NCBI RefSeq assembly: GCF_014646575.1
Contig: NZ_BMNN01000005.1
Coordinates: 62,001-126,000, forward strand
Direction: 5' to 3'
Length of the DNA: 64,000 bases
Source: Halopseudomonas pertucinogena
GTDB taxonomy: Bacteria; Pseudomonadota; Gammaproteobacteria; Pseudomonadales; Pseudomonadaceae
Shown: positions 49,009 through 59,484 of the stretch, piece by piece
How the letters are laid out: each line of letters opens with the position of its first letter
Position numbering within the stretch: the first letter of the stretch is position 1
The notes under the pieces: model-generated
The model's database searches: none
What the model was told of the DNA's origin: nothing
The model's input: only the letters and a program-made list of their open reading frames with translations
Position numbers and translations under genes: made by a program

Positions 49009-50088
49009 ATGTCTGAATTGAAGAATGACCGTTTTCTGCGTGCGCTGATGCGCCAGCCTGTGGATGTGACCCCGGTGTGGATGATGCGCCAGGCCGGTCG
49101 TTATCTCCCGGAATACCGCGCCTCCCGCGCCCGGGCCGGTGATTTCATGGGGCTGTGCATGAACCCCGAGATGGCCTGCGAGGTTACCCTGCAGCCGCTG
49201 GAGCGCTACCCGCTGGATGCGGCCATCCTGTTTTCCGACATTCTGACGATCCCGGATGCCATGGGCCTGGGCCTTTATTTCGAGACCGGTGAAGGCCCCA
49301 GGTTCCGCAAGCGCATCGACACCGCAGCGGATATCGAAGCCCTGCCGATCCCCGATGCGCGCAAGGACCTGGGTTACGTGATGGATGCGGTCAGCACCAT
49401 CCGCCGCGAGCTCAATGGCCGGGTACCCCTGATCGGCTTCTCCGGCAGCCCCTGGACGCTGGCCACCTACATGGTCGAGGGCGGCAGTTCCAAGGACTTC
49501 CGCAAGATCAAGGCCATGATGTACGACCAGCCCGAGGCCGTGCACCTGTTGCTGGACAAGCTGGCGCAGTCGGTGACCGCCTACCTGAACGAGCAGATCC
49601 GCTCCGGCGCCCAGGCGGTGCAGATCTTCGATACCTGGGGCGGCAACCTGTCCTGGGATGCCTACCAGACCTTCTCGCTGGATTACATGCGCAAGATCAT
49701 CAGCGGCCTGATCCGCGAGCATGACGGTCGCCACGTACCGGTGATCGTGTTCACCAAGAACGGTGGCCTGTGGCTGGAGAGCATTGCTGACTGCGGAGCC
49801 GATGGCGTGGGCCTGGACTGGACCATGGATATCGGCGTGGCCCGTTCGCGGGTGGGCTCCAAGGTGGCGCTGCAGGGCAACATGGACCCGTCGGTACTGT
49901 ACGCCAGTCCGAAGACCATCCGCGCCGAGGTCGAGCGCATCCTGGCCAGCTACGGCAAGGGCAATGGCCACGTATTCAACCTGGGCCATGGCATCACCCC
50001 TGAAGTCGACCCGGCCCATGCCGGTGCGTTCATCGAGGCCGTGCACGAGTTGTCCGCCAAGTACCATGATCCAAACGCGGTGATCTGA
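49009..50088 (+). CDS. hemE: Uroporphyrinogen decarboxylase
   Basis: Cytosolic haem-biosynthesis enzyme of 359 residues that decarboxylates the four acetates of uroporphyrinogen III to coproporphyrinogen III. Signatures [16 protein letters not shown] and [16 protein letters not shown] are present, as is catalytic Asp77 (LFSDILT), [11 protein letters not shown] and [12 protein letters not shown]. The ATG is assigned by similarity ([11 protein letters not shown] start). It follows the gltBD unit and a repeat-rich spacer, so it probably has its own promoter. Confidence 0.97.
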   Translation: MSELKNDRFLRALMRQPVDVTPVWMMRQAGRYLPEYRASRARAGDFMGLCMNPEMACEVTLQPLERYPLDAAILFSDILTIPDAMGLGLYFETGEGPRFRKRIDTAADIEALPIPDARKDLGYVMDAVSTIRRELNGRVPLIGFSGSPWTLATYMVEGGSSKDFRKIKAMMYDQPEAVHLLLDKLAQSVTAYLNEQIRSGAQAVQIFDTWGGNLSWDAYQTFSLDYMRKIISGLIREHDGRHVPVIVFTKNGGLWLESIADCGADGVGLDWTMDIGVARSRVGSKVALQGNMDPSVLYASPKTIRAEVERILASYGKGNGHVFNLGHGITPEVDPAHAGAFIEAVHELSAKYHDPNAVI

Positions 50089-50117
50089 CACCGCGTTACC
50101 CGAGGGAGAAAACAATA

Positions 50118-51395
50118 ATGAAACTTGAAACCCTGGCAGTACACGCTGGATACAGCCCTGACCCGAACACCAGGGCGGTGGCGGTGCCAATCTATCAGAC
50201 CACCTCCTACGCCTTCGACAGTACTCAGCATGGCGCTGACCTGTTCGACCTCAAGGTGCCCGGCAACATCTACACGCGCATCACCAACCCGACCAACGCG
50301 GTGCTGGAAGAGCGGGTGGCGGCAATGGAAGGCGGGGTGGGTGCCCTGGCGGTGGCGTCCGGCATGGCGGCAATCACCTATGCCATCCAGACCATTGCCG
50401 GGGTCGGCGACAATATCGTTTCCATTGCCAAGCTGTACGGCGGTACCTACAACCTGTTCGCGCACACCTTGCCGCGTCAGGGTATCGAGGTTCGCATGGC
50501 TCCCCACGATGATATTGCTGCGCTGGAGGCACTGATCGACGAGAACACCAAGGCGGTGTTCTGCGAGTCGATCGGCAACCCGGCGGGCAATATCGTCGAC
50601 CTGCAGGCGCTGGCCGACGTGGCGCACCGTCACGGTGTGCCGGTGATCGTCGACAATACCGTGGCGACGCCGGTGTTGTGCCGGCCCTTCGAGCATGGTG
50701 CCGATATCGTGGTGCACTCGCTGACCAAGTACATCGGCGGTCATGGCAACAGCATCGGCGGGATGATAGTGGATTCGGGCAAGTTTCCCTGGGCCGAGCA
50801 CAAGGACCGTTTCCCGCTGCTGAACACGCCGGATCCCTCCTATCACGGTGTGGTCTACACCGAAGCCTTCGGCCCGGCGGCCTTCATCGGCCGCTGCCGG
50901 GTAGTGCCGCTGCGCAACATGGGCGCGGCGCTGTCGCCTTTCAATACCTTCCTGATTCTGCAGGGCTTGGAGACACTGAGCCTGCGCATGGAGCGTCACT
51001 GCGAGAACGCGCAGAAGGTCGCCGAGTACCTGCAGCAGCATCCGCAGGTGGAGTGGGTCCAGTATGCCGGGCTCAAGGATCACCCGGACCACCACCTGGC
51101 CCAGCGTTATCTGGGCGGCAGGCCGGCAGCGATCCTGTCGTTCGGCATCAAGGGCGGTCAGGAGGCCGGCGCCCGGTTCATTGATGCTCTGAAACTGGTA
51201 TTGCGGCTGGTGAATATCGGCGACGCCAAATCGCTGGCCTGTCACCCGGCCTCGACCACCCACCGTCAGCTGGATGACGACGAGCTGGAGAAGGCCGGCG
51301 TGCCGCGGGATCTCGTGCGCCTGTCGATCGGTATCGAGCATATCGATGACATTCTGGCCGACCTCGAGCAGGCGTTGGAAGCGGCAAAGGTCTGA
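50118..51395 (+). CDS. metY: O-acetylhomoserine sulfhydrylase
   Basis: PLP-dependent Cys/Met metabolism enzyme of 425 residues, making homocysteine from O-acetyl- (or O-succinyl-) homoserine and sulfide. The Schiff-base lysine is Lys204 ([13 protein letters not shown]). Other motifs are [13 protein letters not shown], the long insert [25 protein letters not shown] typical of MetY rather than MetB/MetZ, and [22 protein letters not shown] precedes the ATG. It lies 29 bases after hemE and may be co-transcribed. Confidence 0.92.
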   Translation: MKLETLAVHAGYSPDPNTRAVAVPIYQTTSYAFDSTQHGADLFDLKVPGNIYTRITNPTNAVLEERVAAMEGGVGALAVASGMAAITYAIQTIAGVGDNIVSIAKLYGGTYNLFAHTLPRQGIEVRMAPHDDIAALEALIDENTKAVFCESIGNPAGNIVDLQALADVAHRHGVPVIVDNTVATPVLCRPFEHGADIVVHSLTKYIGGHGNSIGGMIVDSGKFPWAEHKDRFPLLNTPDPSYHGVVYTEAFGPAAFIGRCRVVPLRNMGAALSPFNTFLILQGLETLSLRMERHCENAQKVAEYLQQHPQVEWVQYAGLKDHPDHHLAQRYLGGRPAAILSFGIKGGQEAGARFIDALKLVLRLVNIGDAKSLACHPASTTHRQLDDDELEKAGVPRDLVRLSIGIEHIDDILADLEQALEAAKV

Positions 51396-51406
51396 CCGGC
51401 GACCTG

Positions 51407-51476
51407 GGAGGGCCGAATTTCCGGCCGCCCGGGTTTGCCGCTGACCCCGAACGGTCGAGATGGAACTCGACCTTCC
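51407..51476 (+). repeat. Three-hairpin repeat element, copy B
   Basis: It begins with GGCCG/CGGCC (51411-51426), continues through a partially diverged middle and ends in GGTCGAG-ATGGAA-CTCGACC (51453-51472), which matches copy A except at the loop. It starts 12 bases after the metY stop and may serve as its transcription end. Confidence 0.72.
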
Positions 51477-51503
51477 CGGCATGAGCGCCTCCGCAACTGT
51501 CCG

Positions 51504-51550
51504 GGAGGGCCGGGTTCCATCCCGGCCAACGCGGCTTGCGGTTGGCTTCC
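51504..51550 (+). repeat. Three-hairpin repeat element, copy C (third hairpin missing)
   Basis: GGCCGGG-TTCCAT-CCCGGCC (51508-51527) and CCAAC/GTTGG (51526-51545) correspond to the first two hairpins of copy A. The GGTCGAG hairpin is absent; the following bases run into the 3' end of the convergent transporter gene. In tandem with copy B. Confidence 0.68.
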
Positions 51551-51573
51551 CATGCTGCAGATGGAGCGCAGCT

Positions 51574-53364
51574 TCAGGCCGGGAACAACGGCCAGATCAG
51601 CGGTATTACCAGTGTTGCGGCCGCCCACATGATCAGGTTCATCGGCATGCCGATACGTACGAAGTCGATGAACTTGTACCCCCCCGCACTGTAGACGAAG
51701 GTATTCGTCTGATACCCGATCGGGGTGGCGAAGCTGGCGCTGGCGGCGAACATGACGGCGACAACGAAGGGCCGCGGGTCGGCACCCAATTGCAGGGCGA
51801 CACCGATGGCAATGGGAGTCAGCAAGACACTCACCGCATTGTTGCTGACGATTTCGGTCAGGATCGAGGTCAGCAGGTAAATAAACGACAGCATGAACAA
51901 CGGTCCCAGCAGCGGTGACAGACTCATCACCTGGGCGACGATGCTATCGACCAGACCGACCTTGTTCATGGCAATACTGATGGCCAGCATGCCGAAGATC
52001 AGCGCCAGGATCTTCCAGTCGATAGCCTTGTAGGCATCTTCGATTTCCAGGCAGCCGGTAGCCACCACTACCGCAGCGGCAATGATTGCCAGCCCTTCGA
52101 TGGGCATCACGCCGAACGCTGCCAGTACCATCACCGCCAGCACCGAGACGATGGCGATCGGCGCCTTGTTGCGACGGTACGCGCGTTCCTGCACGGTGTT
52201 CAGACTGATCAGGTCTCCGTTATCGGCAAACTTGCGGATCTGCGCCGGAGAGCCCTCGACCAGCATCACATCCCCGAACTGCAGCTCGAAGTCGTCCAGG
52301 TTGTCCTGAATGTGCTCGTCCTGACGGTGTACGGCCAGCACATGAATGCCATAGCGCGCGGTCAGGTTGAGGTCGCGCATGGGGCGGTTGATGTAGCGTG
52401 AGCTGCGGGCCACCACGGCCTCTGCCAGCACTACGTCCCGCGTGGAGATGGTCTCGAAGTTCTGGTCGCGGTTGAACTCCAGCACCCCGTTCTGGCGCAG
52501 TTCGACGAAGTCGCGCATGCCCGCATGCAGGATCAGCCGGTCGCCTGCACTGAGCGTGGTGGTGTTCAGCGGAGTGGACAGTTCGTCGTCCCCACGGAAG
52601 ATCTTCAGCACCCGGATACCGCTGTCACCATTGAGCTGGGCCTCGGCCAGGCTGCGGTTGATCACCGGCGAGCCCTGGGGCACCAGCAGCTCGGTCATGA
52701 AGGTACGGCTGCGTTGTGGGCGCAGGCGCTCGGACAGGCTGTCCCGGTCGGGCAGCAGACGGTTGCCGAACAGCATGATGAACCCCAGACCAAGCCCGGC
52801 GAAGAGCGCGCCGGCCAGACTGATCTCGAACATGCCGAAGGGCGCCATGCCATGCTGGCGTGCGACACCGTCGACCAGGATGTTGGTCGAGGTGCCGATC
52901 ATGGTCATGGTGCCGCCGAGAATGGTGGCGTAGGACAGCGGGATCAGCATCTTCGATGCCTTGCTGCCCACCCGGGCGGCAAGGGTGACGGCGACCGGCG
53001 TGAGGATCGCAACGACCGGTGTATTGTTGATGAAGGACGACAGCAGCATCGCGGTGAGCAGCAGCGCGAACAGCATGCGCGTGGGACTGGTGCCACCCAC
53101 GCGTGCCAGGATACTGCCCAGACGGTCAACACAGCCGGTGCGCTCGAGCGCGGCGGAGAGCACGAACATGCAGGCGATGGTCACCGGGGCGCTGTTGGAC
53201 AGCACGCTCAGCACCTCGCCGGGGGTCAGCAGTGTGGTGGCCAGCAGCACGGCCACCGCGATGCCGACCACAACATCGGGGCTGTGCTTCTCCCGTACGA
53301 ATGCGTACATCACCCAGCACAGCAGTGCAGCCACGCCGGCCATGGAAAGGGTATCCCAGCTCAT
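51574..53364 (-). CDS. SLC13-family permease with central RCK_C (TrkA-C) domains
   Basis: Membrane transporter of 596 residues. Two hydrophobic halves (residues 5-195 and about 400-596) flank a soluble insert with two TrkA-C/RCK_C domains ([49 protein letters not shown]). [17 protein letters not shown] and [16 protein letters not shown] are the paired re-entrant motifs of the divalent anion:sodium symporter group. [19 protein letters not shown] is typical of sulfate/dicarboxylate-type members. Sulfate uptake would fit the neighbouring metY, but this is only suggestive. Confidence 0.82.
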   Translation of the reverse strand: MSWDTLSMAGVAALLCWVMYAFVREKHSPDVVVGIAVAVLLATTLLTPGEVLSVLSNSAPVTIACMFVLSAALERTGCVDRLGSILARVGGTSPTRMLFALLLTAMLLSSFINNTPVVAILTPVAVTLAARVGSKASKMLIPLSYATILGGTMTMIGTSTNILVDGVARQHGMAPFGMFEISLAGALFAGLGLGFIMLFGNRLLPDRDSLSERLRPQRSRTFMTELLVPQGSPVINRSLAEAQLNGDSGIRVLKIFRGDDELSTPLNTTTLSAGDRLILHAGMRDFVELRQNGVLEFNRDQNFETISTRDVVLAEAVVARSSRYINRPMRDLNLTARYGIHVLAVHRQDEHIQDNLDDFELQFGDVMLVEGSPAQIRKFADNGDLISLNTVQERAYRRNKAPIAIVSVLAVMVLAAFGVMPIEGLAIIAAAVVVATGCLEIEDAYKAIDWKILALIFGMLAISIAMNKVGLVDSIVAQVMSLSPLLGPLFMLSFIYLLTSILTEIVSNNAVSVLLTPIAIGVALQLGADPRPFVVAVMFAASASFATPIGYQTNTFVYSAGGYKFIDFVRIGMPMNLIMWAAATLVIPLIWPLFPA

Positions 53365-53499
53365 CGGTACCAGAATCTCGCTTGAGGTATCGGTTCCGCG
53401 GAGGGGAACCTCGATGGGGGTATACGCTAACGGGTGGGCCTTAGTCTGTCCAAGACCGTAAAATGATTTTCTTATTCTTGATTGATATAAGAAAGATGT

Positions 53500-54975
<1,476 letters not shown>

Positions 54976-55090
54976 TTATGCCCCTCTATCAAGCGACTTG
55001 ATGGAAAGACATTTCCATTGACTGGTCGGTCAATGGGCCATTAGGGTCAAACGTCCGTATGAAACTGCCCCAATCTTCCGGAGTACCGAG

Positions 55091-56881
55091 ATGCCCAGTT
55101 ACACAGCCCCCCTGCGCGACATGCGCTTTCTCATGGATGAAGTGTTCGATTTCGCTGGCACCTATGCGACCCACGGCCTGACAGATGCGACCCCGGATGT
55201 GGTGGACGCGGTTCTCGAAGAAAGCGCCAGGTTCGCAGCGGAAGTGCTGGCACCGCTGAACCGCACCGGGGACGAGGAGGGCTGCCATTTCGAGAACGGC
55301 GTCGTGACCACCCCGAAGGGCTTCAAGGAAGCCTACCAGCAATACGTGGATAACGGCTGGGCGGCGATGAGCGGTCCGGTGGAGTTCGGCGGTCAGGGTC
55401 TGCCGGCCTCGCTGGGCCTTGTGGTCAACGAGATGACCGCCTCGGCCAACTATGCCTGGAACATGTACCCGGGCCTGACCCACGGCTGCGCTGCGGCCAT
55501 TCGCGCCCACGGCACCCAGGAGCAGAAGGAGCTGTATCTCAACAAGCTGGTACCGGGCCACTGGACCGGCACCATGTGCCTTACCGAACCCCACTGCGGT
55601 ACCGACCTGGGCCTGATCAAGACCCGCGCCGTGCCACAACCGGATGGCACCTACGCCGTCACCGGAACCAAGATCTTCATCTCCTCCGGCGAGCACGACA
55701 TGGCTGAAAATATCGTGCACCTGGTACTCGCCAAGCTGCCCGACGCACCGGCCGGTACCAAAGGCATCTCGCTGTTCATCGTGCCCAAGTTCCTGCCTGA
55801 CGCCAACGGCGAGAAGGGTGAGCGCAACGGCGTGGTCTGCGGCTCCATCGAGCACAAGATGGGCATCAAGGCTTCCGCCACCTGCGTGATGAACTTCGAC
55901 GGCGCCACCGGTTTCCTGATCGGCGAGATCAACAAGGGGCTGAACTGCATGTTCACCATGATGAACAGCGCCCGGCTGGGTACCGGCATGCAGGGCCTCT
56001 GCCACGGCGAGGTGTCCTACCAGAACGCCGTCGCCTACGCCAAAGACCGCCTGCAGATGCGTTCGCTGTCCGGCCCCGCAGAGCCGGAAAAGGCGGCCGA
56101 CCCCATCATCGTCCACCCGGACGTGCGCCGCATGCTGTTGACCATGAAAGCCTTCAACGAGGGCAACCGCGCGCTGGCCTATTACACCGCGCAGCTGCTG
56201 GATGATGCGCACTATTCGAGCGACGAGGCCGTACGTAGCGCTGCCGAGGACCAGCTGGCGTTCCTCACACCGATCTGCAAGGCGTTCATGACCGAGACCG
56301 GGCTGGAAGCCACCTTGCTGGGCATGCAGGTGTTCGGTGGCCATGGCTACATCCGCGAGTGGGGTCAGGAGCAGCAGGTGCGCGACTGCCGTATCGCGCC
56401 GATCTACGAAGGCACCAACGGCATCCAGGCGCTGGACCTGCTGGGCCGCAAGGTGCTGATGAGCCAGGGCAAACTGCTGCGGGCGTTCTCCAAACAGGTT
56501 CACATGTTCTGCCAGGCCAATGAAGGCCATGCGCAGCTCAATGCCTACGTCGCCAGGCTGGCCGAGCTGAACAGACAGTGGGGTGAATTGACCCAGCAGA
56601 TCGCCGTGCGCTCCATGCAGAACCGCGAGGAGGTCGGCGCGGCGGCCATGGACTTCCTGATGTTCTCCGGCTACGTCATCCATGCCTTCTTCTGGTTGAA
56701 AATGGCGGTCGTCGCCCAGCAGAAGCTGGACGCCGGCACCTCGGAGACCGCGTTCTATCAGGCCAAGCTGGCTACTCAAGAGTTCTACTTCAAGCGTCTT
56801 CTGCCCCGTGCTCAGGCCCATGTCGCAGCGCTGGAGGCGGGTGCGGATACGCTGATGCAGTTGAGTGCCGAGCAGTTCTGA
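55091..56881 (+). CDS. Acyl-CoA dehydrogenase (long form), paralogue 1
   Basis: FAD-dependent dehydrogenase of 596 residues for the first step of fatty acid beta-oxidation, in the ~600-residue class with an extra C-terminal domain. Motifs: TMCLTEPHCGTDLG (FAD/substrate), GTKIFISSGEHDMAENI, and catalytic base Glu440 (YEGTNGIQALDL). GGAG lies upstream of ATG 55091. It is strongly similar to the next gene across its whole length. In P. aeruginosa, similar enzymes occur in a cluster and act on medium- to long-chain acyl-CoAs; chain length here is not predictable. Confidence 0.92.
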   Translation: MPSYTAPLRDMRFLMDEVFDFAGTYATHGLTDATPDVVDAVLEESARFAAEVLAPLNRTGDEEGCHFENGVVTTPKGFKEAYQQYVDNGWAAMSGPVEFGGQGLPASLGLVVNEMTASANYAWNMYPGLTHGCAAAIRAHGTQEQKELYLNKLVPGHWTGTMCLTEPHCGTDLGLIKTRAVPQPDGTYAVTGTKIFISSGEHDMAENIVHLVLAKLPDAPAGTKGISLFIVPKFLPDANGEKGERNGVVCGSIEHKMGIKASATCVMNFDGATGFLIGEINKGLNCMFTMMNSARLGTGMQGLCHGEVSYQNAVAYAKDRLQMRSLSGPAEPEKAADPIIVHPDVRRMLLTMKAFNEGNRALAYYTAQLLDDAHYSSDEAVRSAAEDQLAFLTPICKAFMTETGLEATLLGMQVFGGHGYIREWGQEQQVRDCRIAPIYEGTNGIQALDLLGRKVLMSQGKLLRAFSKQVHMFCQANEGHAQLNAYVARLAELNRQWGELTQQIAVRSMQNREEVGAAAMDFLMFSGYVIHAFFWLKMAVVAQQKLDAGTSETAFYQAKLATQEFYFKRLLPRAQAHVAALEAGADTLMQLSAEQF

Positions 56882-56917
56882 TCTCTTCGAGTGGTGGGGC
56901 ATTTTGTGCAGGGTTCC

Positions 56918-57019
56918 GAAGGGTGCTGCGCCTCTTCGGGACTCGCAACCCGCCATCCATGGCGCTCGTCTACGGCCATCCCTGGCCGCAGACGGTCCCG
57001 AAGAGGCGCAGAACCCTCC
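56918..57019. repeat. Large palindromic repeat element 1 (between the acyl-CoA dehydrogenase genes)
   Basis: A perfect 17-base inverted repeat (56926-56942 and 56995-57011) with imperfect extension to about 25 bases. It encloses two smaller hairpins, including CGTCT-A-CGGCCA-TCCC-TGGCCG-C-AGACG at 56967-56994. On the minus strand it contains GGCCAGGGATGGCC, the same core as element 2. With element 2 it fills most of the 486-base spacer, which has no gene. Confidence 0.75.
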
Positions 57020-57076
57020 GGCCCAGAAACTCGGAGTGGCTGTGAGCATGCGCGCCGCAGCACGAAATATAGTGGA

Positions 57077-57183
57077 GGAGCTTGCCGGTTGGGCTGGCAC
57101 GACCGTTTGATGCCAGGGATGGCATCAATGAGCTTACAGGGACGTACTTGCGGCGTGTCGTGACGGCCCAGCCGGCAAGCTCC
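57077..57183. repeat. Large palindromic repeat element 2
   Basis: A 27-base inverted repeat (57077-57103 and 57157-57183, 24 matches) enclosing the hairpin GATGCC-AGGGAT-GGCATC (57109-57126) and a spacer reading CTTACAGGGACGTACTTG. It shares the GCCAGGGATGGC core with element 1 but in the opposite orientation, so both are probably copies of one interspersed palindrome family. Confidence 0.75.
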
Positions 57184-57367
57184 GTCGCCTCTCATCCTGA
57201 CGCAACGGAACCCCAACCGCTGGATCCGTCTTGCTGGCTGGTCTTGGATGTGACTGATATAAGAATAAAAGTCACAACAAGACGCTATCCATGGAAATGT
57301 TCTCAGTCTACAATCAAGCCCATTGACCCGGTTGATCCGGCTTATTGATTGTTGCTGAGGAGTTCCC

Positions 57368-59149
57368 ATGGCCGAGTACCAAGCCCCCCTGCGTGACATC
57401 CGTTTCGTGCTGAATGAGGTTTTCGAAGCCGACAAGCTGTGGCAGAGCCTGCCCGGCCTGAATGGTGCCATCGATGCGGAAATGGCCGACGCCATGCTGG
57501 AAGAAGCCGGCAAGATCACCTCGCAGACGATCGCCCCGCTGAACCGCAGCGGCGATGAAGAAGGCGCAGTATGGAAGGACGGCGTCGTTACCACCCCCAC
57601 CGGCTTCAAGGAAGCCTACGCCACCTACGCCGAAGGCGGCTGGGTAGGGCTGGGCGGCAATCCCGAGTTTGGCGGCATGGGCATGCCCAAGACGCTGGGG
57701 GTGCAGGTGGAGGAAATGCTTTACGGCGCCAACAGCAGCTTTGCCCTCTATATCGCACTGACCGCCGGCAGCACCCTGGCGCTGGATGCCCACGGCAGCG
57801 AAGAACTCAAGCGCAAATTCCTGCCCAACATGTACGCCGGTACCTGGGCCGGTACCATGTGCCTGACCGAGCCCCATGCAGGTACCGATCTGGGCATCAT
57901 CCGCACCCGTGCGGTGCCGGAAGCTGACGGCAGCTATTCGGTCACCGGTACCAAGATCTTCATCACCGGCGGCGAGCATGATCTGACCGAGAACATCATC
58001 CACCTGGTTCTGGCCAAGCTGCCGGATGCTCCGGCCGGGCCCAAGGGCATCTCGCTGTTTCTGGTGCCCAAGTTCCTGGTCAACGAAGACGGCAGCCTGG
58101 GTGAGCGCAACAGCGTCACCTGCGGCTCCATCGAGCACAAGATGGGCATCAAGGGCTCGGCCACCTGTGTGATGAACTTCGACGGTGCCAGGGGCTATCT
58201 GATCGGCGAGCTGAACAAGGGCCTCAACGCCATGTTCACCATGATGAATTACGAGCGGTTGTCGATCGGCATTCAGGGCATCGGCAGCGCCGAGGCGTCC
58301 TACCAGAGCGCGGTGGAATACGCCCGCGAGCGTATCCAGAGCCGTGCCCCGACCGGCGCGGTGCAACCGGACAAGGCCGCCGACCCCATCATCGTGCATC
58401 CGGATGTGCGCCGCATGCTGCTGACCATGAAGGCGATGACCGAGGGCAGCCGTGCGTTCTCGACCTACGTCGGCATGCAGCTGGACATCAGCAAGTTTGC
58501 CGAGGACGAGGCGATCCGCAAGAAGGGCGAGGACCTGGTGGCACTGCTTACGCCGGTGGCCAAGGCCTTCTTCACCGATATCGGCTTCGAAAGCTGCGTC
58601 CATGGCCAGCAGGTGTTCGGCGGCCATGGCTACATCCGTGAATGGGGCCAGGAGCAGCTGGTGCGGGACGTGCGCATCGCGCAGATCTATGAGGGCACCA
58701 ACGGCATCCAGGCGCTGGACCTGATGGGCCGCAAGACCGTCGCCAATGGCGGCGCCTTCTTCCAGGTGTTTGCCGACGAGATTCAGGGCTTTATCGACGC
58801 CAACGGTGACGCCGAGCTGGCCGAATTTGTCCAGCCGCTGCAGGCGGCGCTGACCAATCTGCGGGAGCTGACCGCATACGTGATTGAACGCAGCGCCAGC
58901 AACCCCAACGAAGTGGGTGCCGCCTCGGTGGAGTACCTGCACACCTTCGGTTATACGGCCTATGCCTACATGTGGGCTCGCATGGCCCGGGTCGCGCTGG
59001 CTGCTGGAGAAGACGACGGTTTCTACCAGGGCAAACTGTCCACCGCCCGGTTCTTCTTCAAGCGGTTGCTGCCGCGCATCCACTCGCTGAGTGAATCGGT
59101 CCGCGCCGGCAGCGAGGTGCTGTTCGAGATGGATGCGTCTCAGTTCTGA
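57368..59149 (+). CDS. Acyl-CoA dehydrogenase (long form), paralogue 2
   Basis: FAD-dependent acyl-CoA dehydrogenase of 593 residues, same class as the preceding gene. TMCLTEPHAGTDLG, GTKIFITGGEHDLTENI and catalytic Glu442 (YEGTNGIQALDLMG) are present. The two proteins align without large gaps, differing most in the N-terminal 50 and C-terminal 150 residues, consistent with an old duplication and different chain-length preference. GAGGAG precedes the ATG. It is followed by the regulatory palindrome and small RNA. Confidence 0.92.
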   Translation: MAEYQAPLRDIRFVLNEVFEADKLWQSLPGLNGAIDAEMADAMLEEAGKITSQTIAPLNRSGDEEGAVWKDGVVTTPTGFKEAYATYAEGGWVGLGGNPEFGGMGMPKTLGVQVEEMLYGANSSFALYIALTAGSTLALDAHGSEELKRKFLPNMYAGTWAGTMCLTEPHAGTDLGIIRTRAVPEADGSYSVTGTKIFITGGEHDLTENIIHLVLAKLPDAPAGPKGISLFLVPKFLVNEDGSLGERNSVTCGSIEHKMGIKGSATCVMNFDGARGYLIGELNKGLNAMFTMMNYERLSIGIQGIGSAEASYQSAVEYARERIQSRAPTGAVQPDKAADPIIVHPDVRRMLLTMKAMTEGSRAFSTYVGMQLDISKFAEDEAIRKKGEDLVALLTPVAKAFFTDIGFESCVHGQQVFGGHGYIREWGQEQLVRDVRIAQIYEGTNGIQALDLMGRKTVANGGAFFQVFADEIQGFIDANGDAELAEFVQPLQAALTNLRELTAYVIERSASNPNEVGAASVEYLHTFGYTAYAYMWARMARVALAAGEDDGFYQGKLSTARFFFKRLLPRIHSLSESVRAGSEVLFEMDASQF

Positions 59150-59159
59150 GACACTTTGA

Positions 59160-59187
59160 GCTGCTGTAGGCCATAACCTACAGCAGC
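59160..59187. promoter_or_regulatory. GacA-type upstream activating palindrome
   Basis: A perfect 11-bp inverted repeat (59160-59170, 59177-59187) whose core TGTAGG-N6-CCTACA differs from the GacA box TGTAAG-N6-CTTACA only by one symmetrical base. Its centre lies about 66 bases upstream of the predicted small-RNA start, the usual distance for rsm genes. It also follows the acyl-CoA dehydrogenase stop by 10 bases, so it could double as a terminator hairpin. Confidence 0.6.
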
Positions 59188-59239
59188 CGGCGGTGATCGC
59201 CTCTAGGTAACGCCCGGTTGCCTGCGTACTATTCAAATC

Positions 59240-59380
59240 GTAGGGACGCACCGCAGGAAGCGACGCAGAAAGGAAGGGACAGGGACGAGCTACAGGATGT
59301 AGCAGACGTTAAGGACGACCAGGACGTTACTGCAACCCCTGCAAGGGAGACCATACGGTCTTGCTTGCAGGGGTTTCTTT
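59240..59380 (+). ncRNA. Rsm-type small RNA (RsmA/CsrA-sequestering; RsmX/Y/Z class)
   Basis: A non-coding stretch of about 140 bases with nine GGA motifs, several exposed in loops, for example GCTAC-AGGAT-GTAGC (59289-59303). It ends in an intrinsic terminator: a perfect 12-bp stem (59334-59345 with 59364-59375) followed by a TTTCTTTATT tract. Repeated A/C-GGA sites in loops are the binding signature for RsmA/CsrA, and Gac-controlled rsm RNAs titrate that repressor. A TACTAT -10 lies at 59227-59232. The exact class (X, Y or Z) cannot be decided by eye. Confidence 0.75.
59334..59380 (+). terminator. Intrinsic terminator of the small RNA
   Basis: AACCCCTGCAAG (59334-59345) pairs perfectly with CTTGCAGGGGTT (59364-59375). 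The loop contains an inner GACC-ATAC-GGTC hairpin, and a T-rich tail follows. Confidence 0.85.
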
Positions 59381-59430
59381 ATTGGTCAACGCTGCGCCAC
59401 CCGCCCGTCGGGGTCAGCGGCCCGCCGCCG

Positions 59431-59439
59431 TGATAGAAT
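59431..59439 (+). promoter_or_regulatory. Extended -10 promoter before the unknown membrane gene
   Basis: TGA-TAGAAT at 59431-59439 is a TGn extended -10 with a 5 of 6 hexamer and no recognisable -35. It lies 46 bases before the chosen TTG start, downstream of the small-RNA terminator. Confidence 0.4.
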
Positions 59440-59484
59440 GAGCGCCTGCAAGGTGTTCCAGAGTCCGGCCGGGGAGGGTTGCGA

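Noticed and set aside
51460-51918. A plus-strand open frame after metY
   Set aside because: It begins in the hairpin repeats and runs antisense into the transporter gene; no ribosome binding site.
54989-59251. Long minus-strand frames (703 and 645 codons) opposite the two acyl-CoA dehydrogenases
   Set aside because: Both mirror the same codon-bias pattern of the duplicated real genes. Their similarity to each other simply reflects the paralogy on the coding strand.
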